A stretch of 64,000 bases of DNA from Microbacterium luteolum (GCF_039533965.1 NZ_BAAAUN010000001.1:868001-932000), one strand, 5' to 3'; numbered from the stretch's first letter, positions 18,944 to 28,981 are shown. Notes: a model not told the origin generated them from the letters alone. Translations and numbers: made by a program.

Positions 18944-20608
18944 CTACATGCGCTCCGGAGCGGACACGCCGAGCAGGTCGAGTCCGTTGCGGAAGACCTG
19001 ACCGGCGGCGTCGTTCAGCCACAGGCGCGTGCGGTGCACGCTCTCGATCGGGTCGTCGCTGAGCGGGATCACCCGGCAGTTGTCGTACCAGCGGTGGTAC
19101 AGGCCCGCGAGCTCCTCGAGGTACCGGGCGACGCGGTGCGGCTCGCGCACCTCGGCGGCGAACGCCACGATGCGCGGGAACTCCTGCAGCGCGCCGAGCA
19201 GCGCCGCCTCGGACTCGTGCGTGAGCGTCTCGGGGGCGAACTCCGAGCGGTCGACGCCGGAGTCGGCGGCGTTGCGGGCCACGTTGTGGGTGCGGGCGTG
19301 CGCGTACTGCACGTAGAACACCGGATTGTCGTTCGTGCGCTTCTGCAGCAGCTCCGGGTCGAGCGCGAGCGGCGAGTCCGCCGGTGAGCGCTCCAGCGAG
19401 TACCGCAGCGCGTCGGTGCCGAGCCATTCGCGCAGGTCGTCCATCTCGATGATGTTGCCCGCGCGCTTGCTCAGCCGAGCCCCGCCGACCGAGACGAGCT
19501 GCCCGATGAGCACCTCGACGTCCTTCTCGGGGTCGTCGCCCGCGGCTCCCGCCAGTGCCTTCAGGCGGTGCACGTAGCCGTGGTGGTCGGCGCCGAGCAG
19601 GTAGATCTTGTGCGCGAAGCCGCGGTCGCCCTTGTTCAGGTAGTACGCGGCATCCGCGGCGAAGTACGTGTACTCGCCGTTGGAGCGGCGGATGACGCGA
19701 TCCTTGTCGTCACCGAAGTCGGTGGTGCGCACCCACACGGCGTCGTCCTGGTCGAAGACGTGACCCTGCTCGCGCAGACGGTCGACGGCCTGGTCGACGA
19801 GGCTGACCCCGTCGGCGTTCTTCGCGTGCAGCGTGCGCTCGGAGAACCAGACGTCGAAGTGCACGTTGAACTTCGACAGGGACTCCTGCTGCTCGGCGAG
19901 CTGGAACTCGTAGCCCAGCTCGCGGGCGACGATCACCTGCTCGTCGTCCGGCAGGTCGAGGAGGTCGGGGCGCGACGCGACCACGCGTGCGGCGAGATCG
20001 GTGATGTAGCTGCCGGCGTAGCCGCCCTCGGGCGTCGGCTCGCCCTTCGCCGCGGCGACGATGGACTGCGCGAAGCGCTCCATCTGCGCACCGGCGTCGT
20101 TGATGTAGAACTCGCGCGCCACGGTCGCGCCGGATGCCGCGAGCACGCGGCCGATCGCATCGCCGAGCGCCGCCCAGCGGGTGTGGCCGATGTGCAGCGG
20201 ACCGGTCGGGTTCGCGCTGACGAACTCGATGTTGATGCTGCGGCCGGACTGGGTCTCGTTCGTGCCGTACGCGGGTCCGGCGTCGACGATCGTCTTCGCG
20301 AGCGCACCCGCAGCGGCGGCGTCGAGGCGGATGTTGATGAAGCCCGGGCCCGCGACCTCGGCGCTGGCCACGCCGTCGATTCCGGCGAGTCCGTCGGCGA
20401 TCTGCTGAGCGAGTTCGCGCGGGTTCGTGCCGAAGGGCTTCGCGAGGCGCATGGCGATGTTCGAGGCCCAGTCGCCGTGGTCGCGGTTGCGCGGACGCTC
20501 GAAGACGATGTCGGAGGCGGTGAGCTCGAGGGGCTCGCCGGGACGTCGTTCCTCCGCGATCGGTGCGAGGACGGCGAGGAGGGCTTCGGCGAGCGTTTCA
20601 GGGTTCAT
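18944..20608 (-). CDS. argS: Arginyl-tRNA synthetase
   Basis: ArgRS (554 aa, class I) charges tRNA-Arg. The additional N-terminal domain covers 1-110. The HIGH signature is PLHIGH (137-142) and the KMSKS equivalent is RLSKRAGN. The alpha-helical anticodon domain ends with the conserved APERM. In actinobacteria argS normally lies next to lysA-hom; here about 4.4 kb of membrane-protein and TetR-operon genes separates them. TAAACT lies 9 nt before the ATG. Divergent from the SGNH hydrolase gene. Confidence 0.97.
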   Translation of the reverse strand: MNPETLAEALLAVLAPIAEERRPGEPLELTASDIVFERPRNRDHGDWASNIAMRLAKPFGTNPRELAQQIADGLAGIDGVASAEVAGPGFINIRLDAAAAGALAKTIVDAGPAYGTNETQSGRSINIEFVSANPTGPLHIGHTRWAALGDAIGRVLAASGATVAREFYINDAGAQMERFAQSIVAAAKGEPTPEGGYAGSYITDLAARVVASRPDLLDLPDDEQVIVARELGYEFQLAEQQESLSKFNVHFDVWFSERTLHAKNADGVSLVDQAVDRLREQGHVFDQDDAVWVRTTDFGDDKDRVIRRSNGEYTYFAADAAYYLNKGDRGFAHKIYLLGADHHGYVHRLKALAGAAGDDPEKDVEVLIGQLVSVGGARLSKRAGNIIEMDDLREWLGTDALRYSLERSPADSPLALDPELLQKRTNDNPVFYVQYAHARTHNVARNAADSGVDRSEFAPETLTHESEAALLGALQEFPRIVAFAAEVREPHRVARYLEELAGLYHRWYDNCRVIPLSDDPIESVHRTRLWLNDAAGQVFRNGLDLLGVSAPERM

Positions 20609-20667
20609 AGCCGTCCCAGTTTACGGCGCACGATGACGGTGTCCGACGCCGGGGCGGCGCGGGGAAT

Positions 20668-20695
20668 TTGTGATCGCCCCCGGGTGATCTACTCT
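20668..20695 (+). promoter_or_regulatory. Promoter of the SGNH hydrolase gene (leaderless type)
   Basis: TTGTGA (20668-20673) and TACTCT (20690-20695) are 16 nt apart. The start codon begins 6 nt after the -10, so transcription would start at or beside the ATG. There is no Shine-Dalgarno in the gap. Confidence 0.5.
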
Positions 20696-20701
20696 CATGC
20701 A

Positions 20702-21517
20702 ATGCACGCCTCCGCCGCCCGACGCCGACTGCGCACCGCGGGAATCGCCATCGCCCTGCTGCTCGCCGTCTCCGCGGGCGTTCTCGGCGTGTGGCGACCG
20801 TGGACTCCGCTCCCTTCCGCGGCCCCCGCCGTCGCGGCCGCGGATGGTGACGGAAGCGCTGCCTCGGTCGTCGCTCCGGCACCGCTGAGCCTGCCGGATC
20901 ACCCGCGCGTGCTCGTCTTCGGCGACTCCTGGACCTACGGGTCGGCGGCGACGGATCCCACCCTCGGCTACGCCTACGTGCTCGGGGGACTGATCGACGG
21001 CGAGACGATCGTCGACGGCGTCCGCGGCAGCGGCTACCTCAAGCCCGGGCTCGACGGTCCCGCCTTCGGCGAGCGCATCACCCTCCTCGACCCGGCGCTC
21101 GCTCCGAACCTGATCATCATCCAGGGCTCGATCAACGACCGGGCGCAGGGCGCGGCCGGCTACCGCGAAGCCGTCACCGCCGCGTGGGATGCTCTCGCGG
21201 CGAAGTACCCGGAGGCGTCGATCGTCGTGCTGGGTCCCGCACCGCACGAGCTGCCGGTGGGCGCCGCGACCGCACGCATCGACACCGATCTCTCCGAGCT
21301 CGCCGCCGCACGCGGCTGGTGGTACATCTCCCCCATCGCCCTGAACTGGATCACCGACCAGAACTACCTCGCGGTCATCGACGTGGACTTCGGTCACAAG
21401 CATCCGTCCACCGAGGGCCACCGCTATCTGGCCGAGAAGCTCGCCGCCGCGCTCGACGAGCTGCGCGGCGCTCCCGTCACCGAGGCCGGCGGGTCGGAGA
21501 CCACCCCCGACGAGTGA
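20702..21517 (+). CDS. Membrane-anchored or secreted SGNH/GDSL hydrolase
   Basis: The 271-aa protein has a signal anchor (about 12-30, after RRRLR) and an extracytoplasmic SGNH esterase fold. Block I is GDSWTYG, with the catalytic Ser; block III is GSIND, with the oxyanion Asn; block V is the DFGHKHPSTEGH region with Asp and His. The family deacylates or deacetylates lipids and wall glycans; the substrate here is unknown. ATG 20702 is chosen because TACTCT lies 6 nt before it. An in-frame GTG 18 nt upstream would lie over the -10. The tRNA-Arg gene follows by 16 bp. Confidence 0.85.
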   Translation: MHASAARRRLRTAGIAIALLLAVSAGVLGVWRPWTPLPSAAPAVAAADGDGSAASVVAPAPLSLPDHPRVLVFGDSWTYGSAATDPTLGYAYVLGGLIDGETIVDGVRGSGYLKPGLDGPAFGERITLLDPALAPNLIIIQGSINDRAQGAAGYREAVTAAWDALAAKYPEASIVVLGPAPHELPVGAATARIDTDLSELAAARGWWYISPIALNWITDQNYLAVIDVDFGHKHPSTEGHRYLAEKLAAALDELRGAPVTEAGGSETTPDE

Positions 21518-21533
21518 TATCGTCGTTCGGTAC

Positions 21534-21606
21534 GCCTCCGTAGCTCAGTGGATAGAGCGCCGGTTTCCGGTACCGTAGGTCGCAGGTTCGACTCCTGTCG
21601 GGGGCA
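21534..21606 (+). tRNA. tRNA-Arg (anticodon CCG)
   Basis: The 73-nt gene folds as a cloverleaf: acceptor GCCTCCG/CGGGGGC (one T-G pair), D stem GCTC/GAGC, anticodon loop TTCCGGT with CCG at 21567-21569, and T arm GCAGG-TTCGACT-CCTGT. The anticodon stem has a C-T mismatch at its outer pair (27-43). It reads CGG arginine codons. CCA is not encoded. A perfect 23-bp hairpin follows after one base. tRNA 3' ends are common integration targets, and a partial copy of the downstream sequence lies 130 bp away. Confidence 0.95.
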
Positions 21607-21607
21607 C

Positions 21608-21657
21608 GAAATCGCAGAAGGGGACCGTCCGCCAGGACGGTCCCCTTCTGCGATTTC
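21608..21657 (+). terminator. Long perfect hairpin behind tRNA-Arg
   Basis: A 23-bp perfect stem (arms 21608-21630 and 21635-21657) closes on the loop GCCA. The core GGGGACCGTCC/GGACGGTCCCC is GC-rich and the foot GAAATCGCAGAA/TTCTGCGATTTC is weaker. It begins one base after the tRNA discriminator region and is the probable transcription terminator. A stem this long is stronger than most tRNA terminators. Confidence 0.75.
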
Positions 21658-21801
21658 TAGGTAACCCCCTACCGAGGGGCCCCATTCGCCCGAGGCTCCG
21701 CGCGCCGCCCACCTCCCCCCAACGCGAGGATGCGTCCCGACGTGGCGGCGCGTGGAGTGGCGAATGGGGACGCGGGGGCACGATTTCTCAGTAACCCCCC
21801 T
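21651..21801. repeat. Imperfect 20-bp direct repeat framing an inverted-repeat spacer
   Basis: CGATTTCTAGGTAACCCCCT (21651-21670) recurs as CGATTTCTCAGTAACCCCCC (21781-21800) with three mismatches. The 11-mer CGGGGGCACGA at the tRNA 3' end (21599-21609) also recurs just before the second copy (21772-21782). Between them lie inverted repeats CCCCATTCGCC (21680-21690)/GGCGAATGGGG (21759-21769) and CGCGCCGCC (21701-21709)/GGCGGCGCG (21744-21752). No gene is supported in this spacer. It could be an integration scar at the tRNA or a duplicated terminator. Confidence 0.5.
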
Positions 21802-21806
21802 GCTGA

Positions 21807-22679
21807 TTACAGGATTGCTCGTTCGGCTTTCGCTTCGCTCAGGTTGGCGAGCAGCTGCAGGCGTTCGTGGGTGGCAGATCCGGATTCCGCTGAGAAGACG
21901 ATCATCTGGAGTCCTCTGTCAGAGGCGAAATCCATCGCCTGAAAGGTGAGGTCGAGGTCGCCGACAACCGGGTGGTGGACGTTCTTGAGGCCGGTGCGGT
22001 GTTCGCGGACGTCGTGTGCTCCCCACAGCTTTCGGAAGAGATCGCTGCGGGTGGAGAGCTCGCCGACCAGGTCACTGAGCTGCCGGTCGTACGGCGACCG
22101 ACCGACCTCGGCGCGAAGCACGGCGACGATCTGTCGCGTCTGCGCCTCCCAATCGCGATAGAAGCTCTGAGCGCGCGCTTCGAGGAAGATGAAGCGAGCG
22201 GCATTCGCGGGCGGACGAACACTGTCGAGCATCTCGGAGAACAGCGCTCGTCCGAGTGAGTTGGTCGCGATGGCGTCGAGCCGGCCGTTCTGCACGAACA
22301 CGGGCACTGTGGACATCGCGTCGATGGTCTGCCGCATGCCGGGCGACAGCTGTGATTTCCGCACCGGCCGCTGTCGCTGCTGCGGACGGTCGCCAGCGTT
22401 CGCTGCCCGGATCAGGTCTTTCAGGTGCGCGTGTTCTGCCTCATCCAACTGCAGGGCCCGGCTCACGCCATCGATGACGGATTCTGATACCCCTGCGGCG
22501 TTGCCGCGCTCGAGGCGCTTGTAGTACTCGGAGCTCATCCCTGCGACGAGGGCGACCTCTTCGCGACGCAACCCGGGGACACGGCGGCGACCGCCGAAGT
22601 CCGGCAGTCCCACCTGCTCCGGGGTGAGTTTCGCGCGCCTCGTGGTGAGGAAGTCGCTGATGTCGCCGCGGGTGTCCAT
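21807..22679 (-). CDS. XRE-family regulator with MmyB-like ligand-binding domain
   Basis: The 290-aa protein has an N-terminal helix-turn-helix (about 28-85, with RREEVALVAGMSSEYYKRLERG) and a C-terminal PAS-like MmyB domain (about 105-275). MmyB-type regulators bind fatty-acid-like ligands and often sit beside a single oxidoreductase gene they control. Here it is divergent from the aldo/keto reductase across 148 bp. TAGTTT lies 7 nt before the ATG, so the transcript may be nearly leaderless. The gene ends 6 bp from the repeat cluster behind tRNA-Arg, so it may have arrived with an insertion. Confidence 0.9.
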   Translation of the reverse strand: MDTRGDISDFLTTRRAKLTPEQVGLPDFGGRRRVPGLRREEVALVAGMSSEYYKRLERGNAAGVSESVIDGVSRALQLDEAEHAHLKDLIRAANAGDRPQQRQRPVRKSQLSPGMRQTIDAMSTVPVFVQNGRLDAIATNSLGRALFSEMLDSVRPPANAARFIFLEARAQSFYRDWEAQTRQIVAVLRAEVGRSPYDRQLSDLVGELSTRSDLFRKLWGAHDVREHRTGLKNVHHPVVGDLDLTFQAMDFASDRGLQMIVFSAESGSATHERLQLLANLSEAKAERAIL

Positions 22680-22752
22680 GCCATCGAAACTACGCCGGTC
22701 CGGTCGATCTTGGGGGTCCCTGCGGGGACACCCATAACTAGGGCCACGCTAA

Positions 22753-24141
<1,389 letters not shown>

Positions 24142-24142
<1 letters not shown>

Positions 24143-24879
24143 CAGCGACCTCCGAATCGCTCGGTGCGCACGCGCACAGGATCGTGCCCTAGTCGGACCA
24201 GCGTGTCCGCCGCATGCTCGACGAAACCGGTCGGGCCGCACACGAACACGAGCGGCTCCCGCTCGACGGGCCAGACCGCGTCTCGGAGCGTGTCGGCATC
24301 GACGCGTCCGACCGTGCCCTCCCAGTCGGGCGGAGCCGACCTCGTGTACACCCAGCGCACGTCCACACCCGCCGCGGCGGCTGACACGACCTCGTCGCGG
24401 TAGATCGCGTCCTCGGGGCTGCGCACCGAGTACAGCATCCGGACGGACTCGACCGCCCCGGCATCCTGCGCCGCACGTATCATCGCCACGAGAGGGACGA
24501 CGCCCGATCCTCCGGCGATCAGCTGCACGGGCCCCCGTCGCTCGGGCAGCTCCTGATCCGGACGCCAGACGAAGAACTGCCCGAGGGGTCCTTTGACCTC
24601 GAGCTCATCGCCGATCCGGACGTCACGCACCAGATACGGCGAGACCTCGCCGTCGGGCACCTCGTCCACAGCGAGCTCGATCACCTCGGTCGACGGCCCG
24701 TAGGACCCGAGCGAGTACGAGCGGACCGCCTGATACCCGTCCTCCGCCGTGAGCCGCACGTCGACGTGCTGGCCCGCATCGCTGCCCGTCCACCCCGGAA
24801 CCTCGAGGCGGATGCTGCGCGCGGAGGGCGTCTGGGTCCGCGTCTCGATCACCCGCGCCGGACGCCATCCTCCGACCAT
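24142..24879 (-). CDS. FAD/NAD(P)-binding ferredoxin-reductase-like oxidoreductase
   Basis: The 245-aa flavoprotein has an N-terminal FAD barrel (RSYSLGSYGPS near 72-82) and a C-terminal NAD(P) domain (GGSGVVPLVAMIR near 127-139, VFVCGPTGFVEHA near 218-230). No 2Fe-2S domain is fused, so it must pass electrons to or from a partner. The neighbours suggest the molybdopterin-type protein encoded just upstream. Starts and stops overlap on both sides (TGATG), giving strict co-translation. It was delimited at ATG 24879, not at upstream in-frame codons. Confidence 0.87.
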
Positions 24880-25472
24880 CACCAATAGCGCTCCTCCGTC
24901 CACGGATCGCCGTGCATGTTGTAACCGTTCTGCTCCCAGAAGCCGGGCGCATCCTCGTCCATCAGGGTGAGCGCTCTCACCCACTTCGCGCTCTTCCAGA
25001 AGTACAGATGCGGCACGAGCAGACGCGCCGGGCCGCCGTGCTCCGGATCGAGCGGCTCGCCGTCGAACTCGAAGGCGACCCACGACTGCCCGCCGAGCAG
25101 ATCGTCGAGGGCGATGTTCGTGGTGTACCCGCCGTACGAATGAGCCATCGCGTAGGACGCGGCCGTGTCGACGCCGGCGAGGAGCGTGTCGAGCGAGACT
25201 CCCCGCCAGGTGGTGCCGAGCTTCGACCAGCGCGTCACGCAGTGGATGTCGGTGTGCACGTCCTCGATGGGGAGCGCCTGCAGCTCGTCCCAGGTCCAGG
25301 ACGTCACCGCACCTGCTTCGTTCCGGATGCCGAAGCTCCACTCGGCGGTGGAGATCTGCGGCGTCGGCCCCGCGGAGAGCACCGGGAAGTCCTCGGTCAG
25401 GTACTGGCCCGGTGGGAGCTTCGGGTCGCTCTCTCTGCGGCGTGCGCCGAAGCCTCTCGAGATCACTGCCAT
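24879..25472 (-). CDS. Sulfite-oxidase-like molybdopterin-dependent oxidoreductase
   Basis: The 197-aa protein has the sulfite oxidase molybdopterin fold with the molybdenum-ligand cysteine Cys78 in DIHCVTRWSKLGTTW and downstream VPHLYFWKSAKWV. No signal peptide or heme domain is seen, unlike MsrP (YedY), so it is a cytosolic single-domain form. It heads the operon with the FAD reductase and the zinc-ribbon protein. An AGGAGAAAGACC site precedes the ATG. The substrate is unknown; it may reduce rather than oxidise, given the attached NAD(P)H reductase. Confidence 0.87.
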   Translation of the reverse strand: MAVISRGFGARRRESDPKLPPGQYLTEDFPVLSAGPTPQISTAEWSFGIRNEAGAVTSWTWDELQALPIEDVHTDIHCVTRWSKLGTTWRGVSLDTLLAGVDTAASYAMAHSYGGYTTNIALDDLLGGQSWVAFEFDGEPLDPEHGGPARLLVPHLYFWKSAKWVRALTLMDEDAPGFWEQNGYNMHGDPWTEERYW

Positions 25473-25570
25473 GGTCTTTCTCCTTCGTGGCCGGGTAGAC
25501 GGACGCTAGCAGAGCATCACACCGCTCGGCGATCACTTCACGGATCAGACCCTGCTTGTACAGTGAGCGC

Positions 25571-25978
25571 GTGGACATCGTCACCGAGCAACCCCGCTCG
25601 CACAAGCGCCCCGTCGTCGTCACCGTCGTCGTGATCCTGGTCGTGCTGAGCGGCCTGTCGAATGCTCTCCTCGGGCTGACCGTGCTGCTGAGCCGGTATC
25701 AGGTGCCCGACGGCGACGTCCTCGTCGTGTCGCTCATCGGCGCCGCCGTCATCCTGTTCGGTCTGCTCACCCTCGCCGTGGCGGCGGCGATCGCGCGCGG
25801 CAGTCGTCTCGCCCGGCTGCTGCTGACGATTTACATCGGCGTGCAGCTGGCGCTGCACGCCGTGACAGCGCTCACCACCACGTGGGACTGGGCCGTCCTC
25901 GTCCAGTCAGTCGTGGAGCTGTTGGTGGTCGTCGCGGTCTGGGCGCCGCCCGGTTCGCGGCACTTCCTCGACCGCTGA
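25571..25978 (+). CDS. Small four-helix membrane protein, unknown function
   Basis: The 135-aa protein has a short basic N-terminus (EQPRSHKRPV) and four hydrophobic helices (about 16-38, 52-77, 82-105, 108-126). I do not recognise a family. GTG 25571 was preferred to TTG 25556 because TACAGT lies exactly 6 nt before it and no Shine-Dalgarno is present, fitting a leaderless start. Its last 72 bp overlap tail-to-tail with the 3' end of the P-type ATPase gene, so either the ATPase tail or this tail is under dual coding constraint. Confidence 0.6.
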   Translation: MDIVTEQPRSHKRPVVVTVVVILVVLSGLSNALLGLTVLLSRYQVPDGDVLVVSLIGAAVILFGLLTLAVAAAIARGSRLARLLLTIYIGVQLALHAVTALTTTWDWAVLVQSVVELLVVVAVWAPPGSRHFLDR

Positions 25979-28414
25979 TCCTCCTGCTGCGGCCGTCGAC
26001 CGGGCGAGGAATCGCCGGTGGATCAGCCGCACGACCTCGATCGCGAGGATCGTGGCGATCGTGACGCCGGCGATCAGGTACGCGGCCGCCTCACCCGGAT
26101 CCACGAGCTGGAAGAACTCCCCGGCGAGCGGCACCGTGAACAGGATCGACAGGGCGATGAACATCGCACCGACCACCAGCACCTTGTAGCGGTTGAGCGG
26201 GCGCGCGAGCACCGAGAGCACCCAGATGCCGACGATCGCCAGGATGATGGTCGACCCGGTCCGCAGCTGCGGCTCGGTGACGCCGATCGCCATGGCACCG
26301 CGGGTGTACACGGTCAGCGCGATCGCGATCAGCAGACCCGCGGGGATCGCGAAGGCCAGCGAGCGCCGGAGGAATCCAGGGACGTAGCGGCTCGCGTTCG
26401 GCATCAGAGCGAGGAAGAACGCCGGAATGCCGATCGTCAGCCCGTCCGTGATCGACAGCTGTCTCGGCAGGAACGGGAACTCCAGCACCATGACGCCGAA
26501 CAGCACGGCGAGCGTCGTCGCGTAGACCGTCTTGGTCAGGAAGAGCATCGAGACGCGCTCGATGTTGGCGATCACCTGCCTGCCCTCCGCGACCACATCG
26601 GGGAGATGCGAGAACTGACCGTCCAGCAGCACGAGCCGCGCGACGGCCTTCGTCGCGGGCGATCCGGAGTTCATCGCGATGCCGATGTCGGCCGTCTTGA
26701 TCGCGAGCGCGTCGTTCACCCCGTCGCCGGTCATCGCGACCGTGTGCCCGCGCGCCTGCAGCGCGACCACCATGCGCTTCTTCTGCTCCGGCGTCACACG
26801 GCCGAAGACGGTGTGCGCGTCGAGCACGGGACCGAGCTCGGCGTCGTCCTCCGGGAGCTGCCGCGCGTCGTACCCCTCACCGGCATCGAGGCCGACCTGC
26901 CGCGCGATCGCCGCGACCGTGCGCGGGTTGTCGCCGGAGATGACCCGCACGCCGACGCCCTGGGCACGGAAGTACGACAGGGTCTGGGCGGCATCCGGTC
27001 GCACCTTCTCGCTGAACGTGATCACTGCCACCGGCACGAGACCCGTCGGAAGAGCCTCGGACTCCTGTGCGGCCGCCGAGTAGGGATCCGCGGTGAACGC
27101 GAGGACGAGCGTGCGCAGTCCCTCGGCGGCCAGGCGGGTGACGGCTTCGCCCACCTCGGTGCCGGCATCCGTCGCCGCGTCTCCGAGCACCATCTCGGGA
27201 GCGCCGAGCACCCACGTCTCGTCGCCGTGGTCAGCGAGCGAGAGCGCACTCCATTTGCGAGCAGACGAGAACGACACGTAGGCGGATGCTTCGCGCGGCC
27301 TCTCCTCGGGGAACGGCTCGCGCAGGCAGCGTGCGGTCGCGTTCGCATCCGGAGCGCTGCCGAACCAGGCGAGCGCGGCCTGCCACTCCCCCGTCGCCGA
27401 ACTGAGCCGGAGCAGGTCGCGGTAGGCGAGTTCGCCCTCGGTGAGCGTTCCTGTCTTGTCGAGGCAGATGACGTCCACGCGTGCGAGCCCCTCGACGGCA
27501 GGGAGCTCGTTGACGAGCACCTGCCGGGCCGCGAGACGCGCCGCGCCGACGGCGAAGGCGATCGAGGTCATCAGCACGAGGCCGAGCGGGATCATCGCGG
27601 TCAACGAGGAGATCGTGTTGACGATCGCCTGAGTCCAGGTTCCTGTCTCCCACGCCGACACCCAGCCGCCGGCGACCATCATCTGCGCGTTCAGCACAAG
27701 GAGACCGATCGGACCGATCCCCCAGCCGACCCACTTCAGCACCCGGTCGATCGAGGTGCGCAGCTCGGAGGACACGAGGGAGAACCGCTTGGCCTCCTCG
27801 GCGAACTTGTTGGCGTAGGAATCCGCGCCGACGCGCACAGCGCGTGCGATGCCGTCACCCGCCACGACGATCGAGCCCGACAGCGCCTCATCGCCGTCGC
27901 CCTTGTCGACGGCATCCGATTCGCCGGTCAGCATGGACTCGTCGATCTGGAGCGCACGATGTTCGAGCACGACGGCATCCGCAGTGACCTGATCTCCGGC
28001 GCGGAGCACGAGGATGTCGCCCTGGACGACGTCGGCCGGAGCGATCTCGATGTCCTCCGAATCCCGACGCACCCTCGCGCGCGGCGCGTTCAGGAGCGCC
28101 AGCTTGTCGAGCGCCGCCTTCGCGCGGAACTCCTGCCAGCATCCGATGATCGCGTTGCCGAACGCCGCGAGGCCGAAGAGTGCGTCCTGCCAGCGGCCGA
28201 GGAGGAGCAGGACGAGGAAGCAGGCACCGACGATCCCGTTGAAGAGAGTGAAGACGTTCGCGCGGACGATGTTCCACGCGCTCCGGCTCGAGTCGCCCGT
28301 GAAGGCGTTCGTCCGACCGTCCGCCGTCAGCTCCGCGACCCGCGAGGCCGTGAGTCCGATCCGAGGGTCGGTGTCGACGTCGACCTGCTGCTGCACCGCC
28401 GTGGGGGACTCCAT
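25907..28414 (-). CDS. Cation-translocating P-type ATPase
   Basis: The 835-aa transporter has the P-type layout: actuator TGES (163-166), phosphorylation DKTGT with Asp319, and TGDGVNDA in the hinge region. About ten membrane helices are seen. It resembles the CtpE-like branch associated with calcium in mycobacteria. The M4 motif reads AMIPLGL (274-280) where PEGL is common, so the usual ion-binding glutamate is leucine. The C-terminal ~35 residues are disordered and overlap the convergent gene. TAATAT lies 6 nt before the ATG. Substrate is not proven. Confidence 0.87.
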   Translation of the reverse strand: MESPTAVQQQVDVDTDPRIGLTASRVAELTADGRTNAFTGDSSRSAWNIVRANVFTLFNGIVGACFLVLLLLGRWQDALFGLAAFGNAIIGCWQEFRAKAALDKLALLNAPRARVRRDSEDIEIAPADVVQGDILVLRAGDQVTADAVVLEHRALQIDESMLTGESDAVDKGDGDEALSGSIVVAGDGIARAVRVGADSYANKFAEEAKRFSLVSSELRTSIDRVLKWVGWGIGPIGLLVLNAQMMVAGGWVSAWETGTWTQAIVNTISSLTAMIPLGLVLMTSIAFAVGAARLAARQVLVNELPAVEGLARVDVICLDKTGTLTEGELAYRDLLRLSSATGEWQAALAWFGSAPDANATARCLREPFPEERPREASAYVSFSSARKWSALSLADHGDETWVLGAPEMVLGDAATDAGTEVGEAVTRLAAEGLRTLVLAFTADPYSAAAQESEALPTGLVPVAVITFSEKVRPDAAQTLSYFRAQGVGVRVISGDNPRTVAAIARQVGLDAGEGYDARQLPEDDAELGPVLDAHTVFGRVTPEQKKRMVVALQARGHTVAMTGDGVNDALAIKTADIGIAMNSGSPATKAVARLVLLDGQFSHLPDVVAEGRQVIANIERVSMLFLTKTVYATTLAVLFGVMVLEFPFLPRQLSITDGLTIGIPAFFLALMPNASRYVPGFLRRSLAFAIPAGLLIAIALTVYTRGAMAIGVTEPQLRTGSTIILAIVGIWVLSVLARPLNRYKVLVVGAMFIALSILFTVPLAGEFFQLVDPGEAAAYLIAGVTIATILAIEVVRLIHRRFLARSTAAAGGSAVEEVPRTGRRPDRDDHQQLHD

Positions 28415-28479
28415 GCGCCCATATTAGGGGCGAGACGATCGCGCTGATCCGCGCGATCGATCCACGCCCTGTCTGATTA

Positions 28480-28510
28480 AATTGTGCACAACTCAATTGC
28501 GTGACATACT
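28480..28510 (+). promoter_or_regulatory. ohrR promoter with overlapping palindromic operator
   Basis: TTGTGC (28482-28487) and CATACT (28505-28510) are 17 nt apart and place the transcript start at the ohrR ATG. The -35 lies within the perfect palindrome TTGTGCACAA (28482-28491), nested in AATTG-N9-CAATT (28480-28498). This arrangement suits repression by OhrR. Confidence 0.6.
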
Positions 28511-28516
28511 CCAGCT

Positions 28517-28981
28517 ATGGCTGTGACGGATGAGATGGTGTGCTTCTCGCTCTACTCCGCTGCCCGCGCCACGACGCAGGCGTATCGCGTGCTGCTCGCC
28601 CCTTGGGGTCTCACCTATCCGCAGTACCTCGTCCTCGCCATCCTCTGGCACGAAGGCGACCAGACGATCGGCTCGCTCGGCGAGGCGATGCAGCTCGACT
28701 CCGGCACCCTGTCGCCGCTGGTGCGCCGGCTCGAGCAGGCCGGCCACGTCACGCGAGCACGCCGCGCGGACGACGAGCGCGTCGTCACGGTGAACCTCAC
28801 CCCGGAGGGCCAGGCGCTGCGCGGCGAGCTCGCCGCCATCCCGGCGCAGGTCGCCCGTTTCTCCGGCATCCGCGACGACGAGCACCGCCGCCGACTCATC
28901 GCCGAGCTGCAGGAGCTCACCGCGCTCCTGCAGGACGCGACCACGAACTCCGCCGCCGCCAGCACTCACGGCAGCGAATGA
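28517..28981 (+). CDS. ohrR: MarR-family organic-peroxide sensor OhrR
   Basis: The 154-aa winged-helix regulator has the single N-terminal redox cysteine Cys9 ([13 protein letters not shown]) that defines OhrR; oxidation by organic hydroperoxides releases DNA. The winged helix spans about 33-100 ([14 protein letters not shown] and the wing ARRADDERV). No second cysteine is seen, so it is the one-Cys type. It sits directly upstream of ohr. The promoter palindrome overlaps its -35, and no Shine-Dalgarno precedes the ATG (CATACT, 6-nt gap), implying a leaderless mRNA. Confidence 0.92.
   Translation: MAVTDEMVCFSLYSAARATTQAYRVLLAPWGLTYPQYLVLAILWHEGDQTIGSLGEAMQLDSGTLSPLVRRLEQAGHVTRARRADDERVVTVNLTPEGQALRGELAAIPAQVARFSGIRDDEHRRRLIAELQELTALLQDATTNSAAASTHGSE

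Noticed and set aside
21545..21781. Minus-strand frame with ...VPPTGVEPATYGTGNRRSIH
   Set aside because: This is the reverse complement of tRNA-Arg plus its hairpin, a well-known false protein; no other coding signs.
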